Source: Calamus simplicifolius
Lineage: Eukaryota > Streptophyta > Magnoliopsida > Arecales > Arecaceae
Length of the DNA: 64,000 bases
Assembly: GCA_900491605.1 (NCBI GenBank)
Contig: UESW01004421.1
Coordinates: 478,933-542,932 of the forward strand
Direction: 5' to 3'
Under the pieces are notes generated by a model. The model had not been told where the DNA came from, did not search any database, and saw nothing but the letters and a program-made list of their open reading frames with translations. Numbering within the stretch: position 1 is the first letter of the stretch; each line of letters begins with the position of its first letter. The position numbers and the translations under genes are program-made. Of the stretch, positions 51,001 through 62,093 are shown piece after piece.

Positions 51001-54000
51001 TGTAAAATTGCAAGGTAAATGGCTTCAGAGCAACCATGACATCTATAAATTGCAATTTATACAGAAATTACATTTAGTTAGAAGAATCATGAGTCTGAAT
51101 AAATCCTACTCCAATCATAACTCCAGTTCAACTAAAAAATTTTAATGTCAGATTTCAACTAACAAGGAAGTTGTTGTACAGCTCCATATATCTTTCTTTC
51201 CTTTTCTACATTACAAAGATATTATACTTGCAAGTGATTACTTCTCCAAGCTTTTACTCCATTGCTGATTGCAAAGAAATTATGCTGAAATATGTCTCCT
51301 ACAAATTATTCTTTTTAAAGATTTAATCTTACAACCCCAAAGTTGTGAGTACCTTGGGAACAAAGGGTTCCAAGGTACTCCAATGATAAATGGAAAAAAG
51401 AACCAAAGAATGTACAGACAAGCCACCTAGAAAAGATAAGTTGATGTGACTTTCTTGGACCATTATCAGAAAGTTTAGGGATGTAGTGTTAAAGCTATTA
51501 ACCCCTTATTTACCCAACAAGCAGCTCCAATTGCTTCCCATGTCCTTAGAAAGCAAACTTCCACTCCCATTTATAGTGTATAATGCCTACCTAATTAATG
51601 TCACAGCCAAGGCCATGCTTCGAAATGAAGATTGCTATAAAATAGTGACACTAGTCTGTCCCACTATATCATAATTTGAATATATACTATTCTATCAATC
51701 CAACCTTCAGAAGAGTTTTATTAAGCATCTGTGCACCAATAAGGTCAGCTACAAAACAAATATTTCACTTAAGTCCTAAAGAGTCAACAGTTGAGTTGAC
51801 AACTAGTGGATCAACCACATGGAGCATCCAACGAAGTCATAGGGCCTCTAAATGTTTTCTCAAAACCTAAACTTGACAATATTGTTTGCGCTTCCATTTA
51901 ATTTCAATGGCCAAGTTGGTTGGTGCCAAGGATTTAAGCACCAGTTTGAGTGCTCATACTGGCACCTAACAATTACAGGCTATAAGAAGATTCTGTATGG
52001 CAAGTATCTTGGCATTGACACTCAATAGAGGGGGTCTACTGGGCTCCAGTTCCCCACAGGTCTGGTACAATATGCCGTACAGATCAATAAGTCCAATAAT
52101 TAAGTCCCTTGCCAGTATAAAAAGCTCAGATAGCAGTGATATGGCATAGTGTCCATTATAACAAAATCAACTCGCTAGCAATTTCATTCTGTTGATTAAC
52201 CAGGCTAAAAGAATTTCAAATTCAAATCAAGACAGCGAGCTCAATTCAAAATTAAGATAATAAATCATACAAGATTATACGAACCTCATTTTCATCTGGA
52301 AATCCAGAACTCCCCATAAAAAGCATGTGCTCTGTACAACATGAGCTTCAATTTAGATCAAGAACAGTAATAGCAATTGTATGTGATATTCACCAAGTAG
52401 TTTCTCAACACCTAAAATCCACTGCCACAATAGACTCTATTGTCATTTTATCAACCACATGCTAATTAATAAGTATTACAACATAAGTAGTAATGTTGAA
52501 AAAAGGGCATAAGAAGATGCTTGCCATGATGGGGAAAAGATCATGGAAACAATGGAAAGGCATGAAACATCATAAAGAAACCTACTTCTAGGTTACATGG
52601 AAGATCATGCACTCTCCCCTTCCTTTAGTGTATTTATATGCAGTAGATTACATCACATATCAATAGTAAATGCCAGATTAATAATGACTGAAACATTGAT
52701 GAAAGATGATATAGAGGCAAGGATAAAGCAACTCAAATGGATAAAGAAAAGCTAATACATAAACAGATCACAGCACAGACAAATGCTAAAACCTGAAAGC
52801 ATAAACGGTTAATAATTTAGCATGATGTGCATAAGCTATATGAGAACCACAACAAAGCATGAGCTTGGGCAAATAAGGAATGTGCAAACCTAAAAAATGT
52901 GCAAGTCCCTGTGCCTTGGAAGGATCAGAGAAGCTGCCCATTCCTACACACATTGCTGCAGCAGCCTGACAAGAACAGTAAATCAAAGGATAAATTGATA
53001 AAAAATTAAAAGAACAAAGATCAAGATACTCAACAAAGACCAAGATCCTAAAATCATATCAAGATGCAGAATAAAAGAATTAACGGAATTGAAACTGATG
53101 TTCAATATATAAGCGATACATTTATACTAGGATTTAGAAACTAAGTGATAGTGCAACATGCCATTGCACATATGTGAAGCATTTATGAATATAGGATCAT
53201 AGAACAATCAGTAAATTCCATGAGAAGTGTCTAATCATTTTTTCATGGTCAATAATAAAACCAGAATCCCTGTCTATTGATTTATCTCAAACTAATTCAA
53301 GACTTGCTGTTAACTCTTCAATAGATCCAGCCAGAGCATTTTGTGGCTCCAAGTGAGGCACCTGAGACAAAACTTTGAATCTATTAAAATTTTTTAAATC
53401 TTTTTTAAGTTGTCAAGTAAACTCTTATAAGGATATGCCAAAAGCATTTTTTCAAAAAAAGATTCCAAGACTTGCTCAATATTTCACAGACCACAGGGTT
53501 AAAGTCAAACACTTCATATATTTTAATTATTCAACAAAGTCATTATTGAACATTTATGTGTCTCAATTTTTTCTGTGTCTCATATTGTTACTGATCATAC
53601 TATTTTGGAATTTTTATTATTGGCAACTTTGCAACTTACACCCTACAAAATCAATAAACTAGATGTCTTCAATGGCTTTAATATCCTTTGTCTAATAATG
53701 GGACAGGGAACAAGTTTCCTGAGGATAAATTAGCAGTTAGCCCTTGAATAATATCTCAGTGTTAAAAAAACCAAATATTAGAGTTCTTAAGAGATCAGGC
53801 AGGCAAACCAGAAACAGAGCTCCTTATATTTCAAGGCTGTGGAAGAACAATATTCTTCTGATGAGAATTTTGATTAGACGAACTCTGCTGAATTTCTCTG
53901 TTGCTCAATGAGTTCCAATACTCCACAAGTTACATAATGATTTTACGCTTGACCTGCTTCAGATCCATGGAATTGATATAATTCCTATTCATAACGGAAG

Positions 54001-55305
54001 CATTGTTTTTACTCAAAATCAAATAGCAATGCAGAGAGATTGATAACATTGGTCATTATTGTATGCAATAATGCTTGAACCAATGCATAATGCCTATCAC
54101 TACTAATCCCCCCCTCCCCCCCTCCCCCCCCCCCCCAACAAAAAAAAAAAATCCCCCTCAAAAAAAAAGTCCTAACATAACTTGGGTTTTATCCATTAGT
54201 ATATACCACGAGATTTGACGTTAACCAGCTCAAAGCTTCAATTTTAATCAATGTCTGTGAGGTAAGTTTGAATATCATTGCCTCCTCAATCAGCGCCCCC
54301 TTGATCCATCAGTATGAAAGATGTTCAAGAAATCAAACTACAAGATTCCAAAGGTTAAGCAGTCATAGAAATCACCACAATAGATGCGATATCATCAACC
54401 TGTCATTCCTAAAGACTGCTGTAATTCTGCAAAAGGCTGATCAAATTCACTTAAAAGGATTACCTGTTCATAGCATGTGCCACTGTGCTATATAAACAAA
54501 ATTATCAACAGGGTATACCAAGCAACAAACCTTGAATACCTAAATCTAACAAAGGGTCATCTTTTCGCAACTACTTCATGTAGGATATAGAAAACCAGAA
54601 TACATGTGATACTGTCAACTGGCTCATACCAAGAAAATGCTGCATAAAGGTTTAGTTTTTAACAAAAAAAAACAAGAATGCAATGAAAGTTGATCCTCCT
54701 AATCAACGATTACTTCTTTAGAGTAAGTTCTACCATGCTATACAAGACAATATTGCAACATCGTGAAACCGCCATAAACATCAAATAAGCGCTGAAAGGA
54801 ACCAAGAAATCTAAAGAAAGAGCGTCTCTAGTTCACTCTAAGAAAATTACTTTTTTACACCTAGTGCCACTATTGTATGCCAGGAAGCCCCAAGGATCCC
54901 GTCACTCTCTACAAACAACCAGGAAAAAAAAAAATTTACCTTTTTAGTCGGAGCACTCCGTTTCTTCCTCTTCTGCTCGCTCCCATCCCCATCTGCCTCT
55001 CCTTCTTCTCCGTCCTCCTCTTCCTCTTCCCCCTCGGACTCGGACTCCTCTTCATCGAAGCCATCCTCGCCATCTTCTTCGAGGTCCCCGTCCTCATCTC
55101 CCTCCTTCCCGTCGGCACCGACCTCTGTGCCTTCGTACTCTTCTTGAGGCGTGAATCCATCAGGGTAAATCTCGGGATCGTGAACCAAAAGAGCGGTGAG
55201 GCCGTTGGAGAGATGAACGATTCGATACGATCTCCGGTCGGTTGGGGATTTGATGATCACGCTCTCCGAAACCCGATGCCCCCTGGTCTCCACCTTCCCT
55301 TCCAT
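30068..55305 (-). CDS. Nardilysin-like M16 zinc metallopeptidase, 19 exons
   Basis: Insulinase-family peptidase. Exons: 55305-54940, 52965-52890, 52331-52285, 50986-50874, 50667-50594, 50482-50387, 50307-50189, 50007-49774, 48439-48291, 46679-46523, 46092-45939, 45460-45083, 40175-40026, 36683-36501, 36068-35865, 35435-35329, 35109-34956, 34225-34104, 30314-30068. Exon 1 has RIVHLSNGLTALLVHDPEIYP and a long Asp/Glu-rich insert, which distinguishes nardilysin from insulin-degrading enzyme. Exons 2-3 join to HFLEH, the inverted zinc motif HxxEH, followed by MLFMGSSGFPDENEYD. Exons 4-6 give GGSSNAYTETEHTCYHFEV and FNQVLQSDSCRLLQ; the C-terminal half has RTKEQLGYVVGCGPR and GLIAKKLEKDPSL. Five one-base homopolymer losses break the frame (exons 7, 11 twice, 12 twice). 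Restoring one base each gives a 3,135-nt frame of 1,044 aa, near the usual size. Confidence 0.92.
39556..39658. repeat. Alternating TA/TG/CA microsatellite in nardilysin intron 13
   Basis: About 100 bp of tgtgtatgtatat / acacatatatacgtatg repeats, nearly pure alternating purine-pyrimidine. It creates Tyr/Ile/His-rich spurious frames. Confidence 0.85.
41044..41855. mobile_element. Uninterrupted relative of the split DNA transposon
   Basis: About 0.8 kb in nardilysin intron 12. Starts after TTA with gggggcatttaataaccc and ggtgatcttagatcat. The centre is AT-rich (41330-41600). It ends with gatcctagatagattatccc and atactaaatgctcc, an imperfect inverse of the start. Blocks match the two pieces at 7959-8033 and 16879-17760. 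No transposase; Harbinger-like by its ends. Confidence 0.55.
42568..42752. repeat. Palindrome-ended repeat, copy 3
   Basis: Left end aacttggctatactcgaata plus tagctaagt (42568-42596). Right end aaatttggctacattcaaat plus gcagcgaagt. The interior has inverted ggatctacat / gattcatatgaatcc blocks. Followed by a very AT-rich stretch to about 43980. Confidence 0.55.
43257..43286 (+). mobile_element. 30-bp RTE LINE insertion with 17-bp target duplication
   Basis: The insert gttgggaaaaggcttagatg plus agttgagttg is the terminal sequence of an RTE-type LINE, as at 57413-57433. It is flanked by a perfect 17-bp direct repeat TATAGGATAAATTTAAT (43240-43256 and 43287-43303). It is therefore an extremely 5'-truncated retrotransposition. 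Confidence 0.85.
43944..43980 (-). mobile_element. 37-bp RTE LINE insertion with 16-bp target duplication
   Basis: The - strand reads gttgggagaaggctttgagt followed by repeated tgagt/gttga units. It is flanked by a perfect 16-bp repeat ATATATGATTACTATA (43928-43943 and 43981-43996). Same 3'-end type as at 43257 but opposite orientation. Confidence 0.85.
47440..47815 (+). mobile_element. RTE LINE remnant in nardilysin intron 9
   Basis: Degenerate C-terminus of an RTE-clade LINE. The frame reads KTRKDRLRKKYIREAIEI and RFEWYRHVQQRSEK, matching the conserved 'LRW-GHV-RR' region that follows the RT. Stops and frame breaks follow. It ends in 'aataattaggaaaaggctagatgatcatgattatg', the typical AAGGCT-GATGATG RTE tail. 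Confidence 0.7.
54108..54170. repeat. C-rich then A-rich homopolymer tract
   Basis: Runs of 6 to 14 C separated by single T (54108-54136), then A12 and A9 runs. On the - strand, the coding strand of the gene, this is a G-run array inside nardilysin intron 1, suitable for a G-quadruplex. Confidence 0.85.
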
Positions 55306-55345
55306 CTCGGAGCGAGCGAGAGAGAGAGAGAGAGAGAGAGGGAGG
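55306..55345 (-). promoter_or_regulatory. CT-repeat 5' leader of the nardilysin-like gene
   Basis: Just upstream of the chosen ATG (55305), the + strand shows gcgagcgagagagagagaga; on the coding strand this is (CT)n. CT-rich leaders are common in plant 5' UTRs. An in-frame upstream ATG at 55377 exists, but it would translate the CT repeat as LSLSLSL, so 55305 is preferred. Confidence 0.6.
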
Positions 55346-55491
55346 CGAAAGAGCTGATAAGGAGAGTCGCCCGGCACTCGCTGCTCAGATGATACGTTTT
55401 GGGTTCTTTAAACTTTAAAGACGCTTTGACCTAACGACCGATGATACGGGGGGCAGAGACTCCGGGACCTGACGGAACTTTGGAGACCAAT

Positions 55492-55682
55492 GAAAAGACC
55501 CAATGAAACATCCAATGGGGTGAGCTGGATCTCGGCATTTTTTCAATATACCACGTTACAAAAATTGGCCTGAGGCACCAACGAAAAGACCCAATGAAAC
55601 ATCCAATGGAGAGACCTAGAATTCGCCTTTTTTTTTTTTTTTTTTTCATATACCGTGTCGCAAAAATTGGTGCTCGGCCACT
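55492..55682. promoter_or_regulatory. Duplicated CCAAT-containing upstream segment
   Basis: Two about 91-bp units upstream of the nardilysin-like gene begin gaaaagacccaatgaaacat and ccaatgg at 55492 and 55583. Both also contain caaaaattgg, while the distance between those blocks is expanded by a T run (55627-55646) in the second unit. Each unit carries CCAAT motifs. A promoter role is inferred from position only. Confidence 0.4.
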
Positions 55683-55749
55683 GGTGGGCATAAATTGGCA
55701 CATGAGCTTTTTTTTTTTTTTTTAATTCCCCCTTTCCCTGAGAATATTT

Positions 55750-56990
55750 GTGGTTCCATTCCTTGCAGAAATACCTCTTTACACTAACCGATCTCGATGA
55801 TCTGGACTCCCCTCTTCCTCTTTCTCTTTCTTACGGTGCTCCCCAGTTGTCACTGATTATGACTTCTTTTTCCATTTCCCTTTCCCTGCTACGCATTCTA
55901 ATTGTTCCAGTGCTTTATATTCGAAGTTGCACTCCATGTTCAACGCTCTATGCGAAAAATCATCTTCACAACGTGACCGTAGAGCATGAGAACGAGTTGG
56001 AGGATGGTTTTGAGATGGAGGCATCATCGAAGCTAAGTTCCAAATAAGCTCCTATTACGTTCCATCTTTTTTTTTCATATACCGAATACGATATCAAGAG
56101 TTTCTTTTGTCTTTTTTATTTTATATGATTAATTAGAATAAATTCTTTTTGTTTTTATCTTCTTCTTTTTTTTCATGATTGAGAACCACTAGTTTGTAGA
56201 TTTGGAGAATAATGATGATTCTTAAATACTTCTTGACTGAGGTTTGAGTTTTTTTAATAATGGCCAAGTGAATAAAAGATCATTTCCTTTAATGGAATCA
56301 TTGCCTCTGTTTCTAATGGTCTGGATTTTTTTTTTTCTATTAAAATTCTTTAACTTTATTTATCTGGGAGATAGAGAAGTAATGGAGCCACTAGGATTCT
56401 GAGGGTTTTGAAGCTTGAGAGCTAGGATTTAAGATTGATTCGTTTTGTTTCGGATTCTCGATAAGATTTAATTCATCTGAGCCTACGGGAGCTCTCCATA
56501 TGACCTCAACATCCTTTTTTTTTTTTTTTGCTTTCTCTTTTTAAAATTCAATGGCATGCATTTCTTTTATATTTTCAACTAAATAAGAATCTAAAATTCT
56601 TTCCTTTTATCTTAGGAAGTGTTTTTCTCTCTCTTTTTCTTTTAATGATGATTTAGAGATATTTGTTTCCTAAATTGGATTGTCTCTTTTCAGTATTTTT
56701 CACGATCAGGATTCTTAAAAAATCTCTAAGATTTGAGAATCAAATACTCTTTCATGAGGTTTAGACTTCTATCAAATGATTGATGATGTTTTGATTTTTA
56801 AAATAGTTTTGTATCCATGAATATCAAAGATCTTTTCATATTGCACAAATATGCTAGATAGATTGTATATCTTAAGTCTATGTGCTTATCAAGTATCCTT
56901 ATATATAATTGCATATATGCATTTATATTTGTAATAAAAAAATTTAAAAATTTAAATTGCACTAATATACTATATTATTTTTTATAATAC
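55750..56990. other. Intergenic, T-rich
   Basis: No recognised exon. One + strand frame, 55748-56047 (99 aa), has no known signature; the rest is T-rich spacer with several T runs. Confidence 0.4.
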
Positions 56991-56999
56991 TACTATTAA

Positions 57000-57433
57000 A
57001 CTAGTTATGCTATATGAAATAGAGTATTGGGCAATATTGAAACAACATGCGAATAAATTAAGTGTAATAGAAATGAGTATGTTAAGATGGATATGTAGTA
57101 AAACTTTAAAAGATAGAATTATAAATAAATATATAAGAGAAATGATAGGAGTAGCCCTAAATGAAGATAAATGAGAGAAAATTGATTGCGGTGATTTGGA
57201 CATATACAACGTAGATCTTTAAATGCTCCTGTTAGAAGAGTGATCTTTTAACAATCGATGGTAAAGATAAAGGTAGAGGTAAACCTAAACTAATATGGAC
57301 AAAAATAATTTAAAAAGATATAACTATGTGTAATTTGAATATCGACTTGGTCCTAAATAGAGCAAAGTGGAGAAAGAAGATTCATGTAGCTGACCCTATG
57401 TAGTTGAAAAAAAAGGCTTAGATGAGTTGAGTT
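57000..57433 (+). mobile_element. RTE LINE 3' fragment
   Basis: Frame fragments read YGIEYWA, QHANKLSVIEMSMLRWIC and DRIINKYIREMIGVA, then RAKWRKKIHVADPM before the stop. This is the conserved C-terminal segment of plant RTE-type LINEs, with several stops. It ends with aaaaaaaaggcttagatgag plus ttgagttgag, the same terminus as the micro-insertions in the nardilysin intron. A microsatellite follows directly. Confidence 0.8.
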
Positions 57434-57435
57434 GA

Positions 57436-57549
57436 GTGTGTGTATATATATATATATATGTGTGTATACATGTACATACGTGCGCGCGCGCGCGCACACA
57501 TATATATATATACATATATATATATACATATACATATACATATATATCT

Positions 57550-57584
<35 letters not shown>

Positions 57585-57754
57585 TGTGTATACATGTATG
57601 TATGTAGGTATATACACATATGTATGTATATGTATATATACATATATGTATGTACGCGCATATATATGTGTATATATATACACATATATATACATATACA
57701 TATATGTATATGCATATACGTGTATATGTGTGTGTATACATATACATATATATT
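57436..57754. repeat. 320-bp TG/TA/CA/CG microsatellite
   Basis: Nearly continuous alternating purine-pyrimidine sequence (tgtgtatatata, cgtgcgcgcgcgcgcacaca, tacatatacata) immediately after the RTE tail. All six frames stay open as Tyr/Ile/Val/His repeats (five overlapping spurious ORFs of 60-128 aa). Confidence 0.95.
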
Positions 57755-59479
57755 AATTTTAGATGTTTTGTTATTTTTCTTTAAAACCCTCTTTTCTCTG
57801 TTGATGGTTAATCATTAGCTTGATTACAAATCTTTGCAAAGATTTTGCCTTGCGTGCAATCAAGTAGAGTAATTCTGTGAATTATTTTTTAATTATAAAT
57901 TAATCAACAATGGAGCAATTATCTATAAATTATGAACCTTTTTATTGAAAGAGCTATCATGATTATAACGTGCTGGTCCTATTTGCTACTGGTGTTGTTG
58001 TAATGCTATCATTCATTATTATTTTATTGGACTACTTTTATATTAATATATTAGTGATAACACATAACATTCTAATTCCCTTTCTTTGCACTTATTATTA
58101 TTATTATTTTGGTTAATTTGAACTCCTTGAAAACTTATGGCAGAAATAGGTCTCAAGCTCGTCTCTCTTTTTTCTTTTCCCCACCTAGCAACTTTCAGTC
58201 ATGCGAAGAAGAAGAAGGTGATGATGAAAGAAGAAAAAAGTTGCCTTGTCATTTTTTCCCCCCCCCTTGACCCAGTAACCCTTGAAGCTATAAGATGAAC
58301 CCGACAAAGATATGAAATTCAAATGAGAAAATTTATCATCTATGACTGTTAGAAGGGACAATTGAAACTGCTTTGTCCGAGGGACTTTGGAATTGATTGT
58401 ATCGGTGCAATTAGACCTCTTAGATTATGAAGTACAGGACTGATTACCAACAGGCCGTGGTGATTACCTCAGAAAAGAAAATAGATCTGTGCCATATGGC
58501 CTTCCTGTTTTAATACCACCACGGGAAACACCTGTCAAGCAAGCTAAAAATCGCTTAATGTGCATCAGAGACTGCTTCGATTATCCATGTGATTCCTGTG
58601 ACATTCCAAAACTAATCTTAGGTACCTTATTCTGATCTTAATATATTATAATATCAACTTAAATAAAATTAACTTCTTATAAATATAAATTTTGAAATTT
58701 AAATATATTTTAAAAAATTAGCTTCATAAATAATATTTTTTTTAAAAAAATAAATATTAAAGCTTCTCAAAAAAAAAAAATAATCCCCAGTAAGAATCTA
58801 GATGCATGATCAGATCTGGAGTTAGAATAAAACAGAATATGACACATCTCATTCCATACAAAAATTAAAATATTTTTGTTTAATAAAATTTAAAATCTTG
58901 ATTGAAATAATACATTGCTGTAACCGTAAACCATAACAGAGCTTCGCTACATTGCTTTTTTTAATTTTATTTTTGAGAAACAAAATAACAGTCATTCAAT
59001 CAGATGCTTTTAGGAAACAATGCCCTTCAACCTTTGGTTATTTACAACATCAGCCATCCAAAGCCAGCACCACCATATAATAGACAAAAAGCATCATAAA
59101 ATCGTTCCATAAATATATGAAACAGTGAAGAACAACAGGCATAAATTAGTTGACTAGATGTGATATAAGTTATCGATACATCTATATTAATAAAAGGTTG
59201 TCAACACCTCAAATTTTAACCAATATATTATTTGCTTCTCTTTTCTTCTTGATAGAACAAATACACCACTTGTCTGCTGGATAAATACTAGAATTGGGGA
59301 TATCCAATTTCCGGGAAGCTAATTATGATGCATAACCATGACCGTAAAAGCATATATTGGATTTTACCCACCATAAATAAAAAAATAAATTTTATTGAAA
59401 GCACAAACCACGTCACATTTTCTGTTGAAATACTCTGCAAATTTACAATTTTTCTTATGGCTTAAGATGACAAAATATC
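57755..59479. other. Intergenic, 3' flank of the ABC1 kinase gene
   Basis: No exon recognised. AT-rich around 58640-58770. The last few hundred bases presumably include the 3' UTR of the kinase gene. Confidence 0.4.
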
Positions 59480-62093
59480 TTATTGTGAAGCAGCAACAGT
59501 GGCTGTAGATCGGAGAACCTGCTGTAGCAAACGAGCTGCAAGACGTTGAGTGATTCCTCCAACAACTCGCCCACCAAGGTTGCGAGCTTCAGGTTCTTGG
59601 AGAACCTGCATGCAGCTTGTTTAATTAGAACAACACAAGGGATGAACATGAAAATGGGAACAAACATGACAAACACTGGCTAAATTGTTCGTTATACAGA
59701 TAAGCAATTCATCATATTTTATGCTGTAACCAAAAAAATGGGAGCAGCATTCTCCTTTCAGTGTCTTGCAAATCAACTTAAGCAACAGCTTTCTTAAAAC
59801 TGCTACAAATATGACTAATCTAGCATTTTAAGCAAGGAATGTGATGAATTAGAATTGACAAAATGTCAATATCTGCATTTCTTGTCTGAATGAAGGGACC
59901 ATCATAATCAGAAGATTCAAGATAACTACTACTTTTAAAGGGAGAAACATTTGATATAATCATATGAGATGAATGTGCAAATAGACCTGAATGCTTGGTG
60001 TCGTAAATTTGTATCCTATGAAACAGTACCAAACACAATCGAAACAGTATGGACCACACTCAAAAGCTTGAGTTAGTGTGAACAATGAAAGTTGGTTGCT
60101 TAAAACTGGAATAGCAAAGAAAACAGACTCAGTGATGATACCTGTAAAATAGGTTGCAAAATGCTTGGATCAAAATTATCCGAGGATCTCAAAAGAGTCC
60201 ATACTCTGGATACCTTATCTCGAAGTTCTAGCAGTCGTTCTCGTTCACCATCACTCAGCTTGAGCCCAATTGCATTGCCATTATTGATTAGAGTCTTCAT
60301 GAAGTCGGGAATTGAATTGTAAGCATCTGTCATCGTACCAAAGACAACAGCTTCAGTAACATAAACAGCCTCTTTGACAACTAGAACTCGCAGTTCTTCA
60401 CCATCAGGAGCCACCAATAGCTTCAAGACAGGTTGCAAAGCATCTTTAGCAGTAAAATCTCTATCCTTGCGTCCTTGAACAAGAAGATTTTCTAGCCTAT
60501 TCCACCTGTTCAAAAAGCAGAAATATATCATCCAGCAATGGATGCTAGCTCTCCATCATTGCGTTATCTTAAAGTATAGCAATCAGATTTGATAATCTCA
60601 GGCACTTGCCTGAACCTGCCATCTTTGAACAACAACTCAATGAGAGCATCTCTCAGGTAAGGATTAGGATCAGTTAGAAGCCTCTTAGCAAAATATGGAT
60701 ACGAAGCAGCAAGCACCTTAAAATTTGGGTCAGCATAAGAGCTAAACCTTCCAGCACAGTAAGTGACCTCAATATCAACGCATAGTATGCTGGAACTGAA
60801 AGCACATAAAACACACAAAGTCAGGCATACTGTGAGAAACCAATGCGAAAAGAATGTCACTTCTTCATAATACAATTTTGACCATAAGATTAGAACAACA
60901 ACTATTGCAAACCCAATTTAACATGTACGCATTAAATTGTCAGTCACTCGACTCAGTTCTGTTTTGTTTCAAATAAGATAAAGCTAAATAATAAGCAAAA
61001 TCCTATGTCATAACAGAACTCACCATTAAATGGATATTGATACAGAACAGCACCCAGACCATCTACAATGGTTTTGAAGTTGAGTTCGCTTACTGTTGAA
61101 TTTAGTGCATCATCAAAGAAGTTCCTAAGGGCTGGCACGATTGGGGAAACATCTACATCACGTGATAAAAAATCCAAGGCATAGTAATCACGGGCCATAG
61201 CTTCATAGTCCCTATTAACCATGTGAACAACATGACCAATGATAGCAAACCTTGCTTCTTCGGGAGTCTCACTCATCATTCCAAAATCCAGAAAAGCAAG
61301 TTTCCCCTCGGGTGTTGCCAGAAGATTACCAGGATGGGGGTCTGCATGGAAGTATCCATATTCAAGCAGCTGCCTCAGGCTACACTGAATACCTATGTTT
61401 ACCAACTCCAACACCTTCAAACCTTGCTTCTCAATAGCTTCTTGCTCACTAAGTTTGACACCATCCACCCAGTCCATTGTCAATACTTTAGCACTGGTGT
61501 AATCCCAGAAGATATCTGGGACTAACACATCCTGCTTGTCAGCATATAACTTTTTAAATCTTCGTGCATTCTGGCCTTCCTGCATAGAACATTGCAATTA
61601 TTGATGAGAGTACAGAGATCTAGTATTCGATCAAGTAAAATCAAGCATGGTCATTTTTAAACATCTCATATATGTGCATAACAAGTATAATCATTTCATG
61701 GCTATTGTAGCAAAATCTCCAAAAACATTTAAATGAAACCCATAAAAGGGCATTTACCTGCACATAGTTAAGCTCCTGGTAGACCCTTCGCGCAAACTCA
61801 TCAATAAGAGCGACAACATCACTAGAGATTAAATCTACATATTTGTTTATCAGAAAACCCAAACCCCTTAGAAGGTAGAAATCCAAGCCTACAGCTTCTT
61901 CAATGCCTGGCCGTTGCACCTTAACAGCAACGATCTGTCCAGAATACTTGAGCTGGGCTTTATATACTTGTCCTAAACTTGCAGCTGCAATTGGTGATGG
62001 TGATATGGATGAGAAAATCGAATCAAGAGGCAAACCAAGCTCCCTCTCAATGCATGAAAATGCCTCTGCATCTGGAAATGTTGGAAGTGCATC
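59480..62093 (-). CDS. ABC1 atypical kinase, ABC1K3-like (plastid), 3' five exons
   Basis: UbiB/ABC1-family atypical kinase closest in recollection to Arabidopsis ABC1K3, a plastoglobule protein of prenylquinone metabolism. Exons: 62093-61758, 61579-61024, 60795-60610, 60505-60142, 59605-59480 (TAA). They encode about 522 residues, the C-terminal part of a protein of about 700. Visible motifs: the Ala-rich loop PIAAASLGQV replacing the P-loop, catalytic Lys in VAVKVQRPG, HADPHPGN of the catalytic loop and LDFGM as the metal-binding DFG. The tail has FHADP..., YADPNFKVLAASYPYFAKRL and, at the end, EPEARNLGGRVVGG. The intron after 60610 begins GCAAGT, a GC-AG intron whose phase fits exactly. 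AA at 60737-60738 (three expected) breaks exon 3. 5' exons lie beyond 64000. Confidence 0.92.

Noticed and set aside
54877..55392. 171-aa + strand frame rich in Phe, Leu and Pro
   Set aside because: Antisense shadow of nardilysin exon 1 (acidic codons read in reverse).
55748..56047. 99-aa + strand frame divergent from the nardilysin-like gene
   Set aside because: No recognised signature; hydrophobic middle reflects T-rich DNA.
57396..57818. Five Tyr/Ile/Val-rich ORFs
   Set aside because: Translations of the alternating TA/TG/CA microsatellite.
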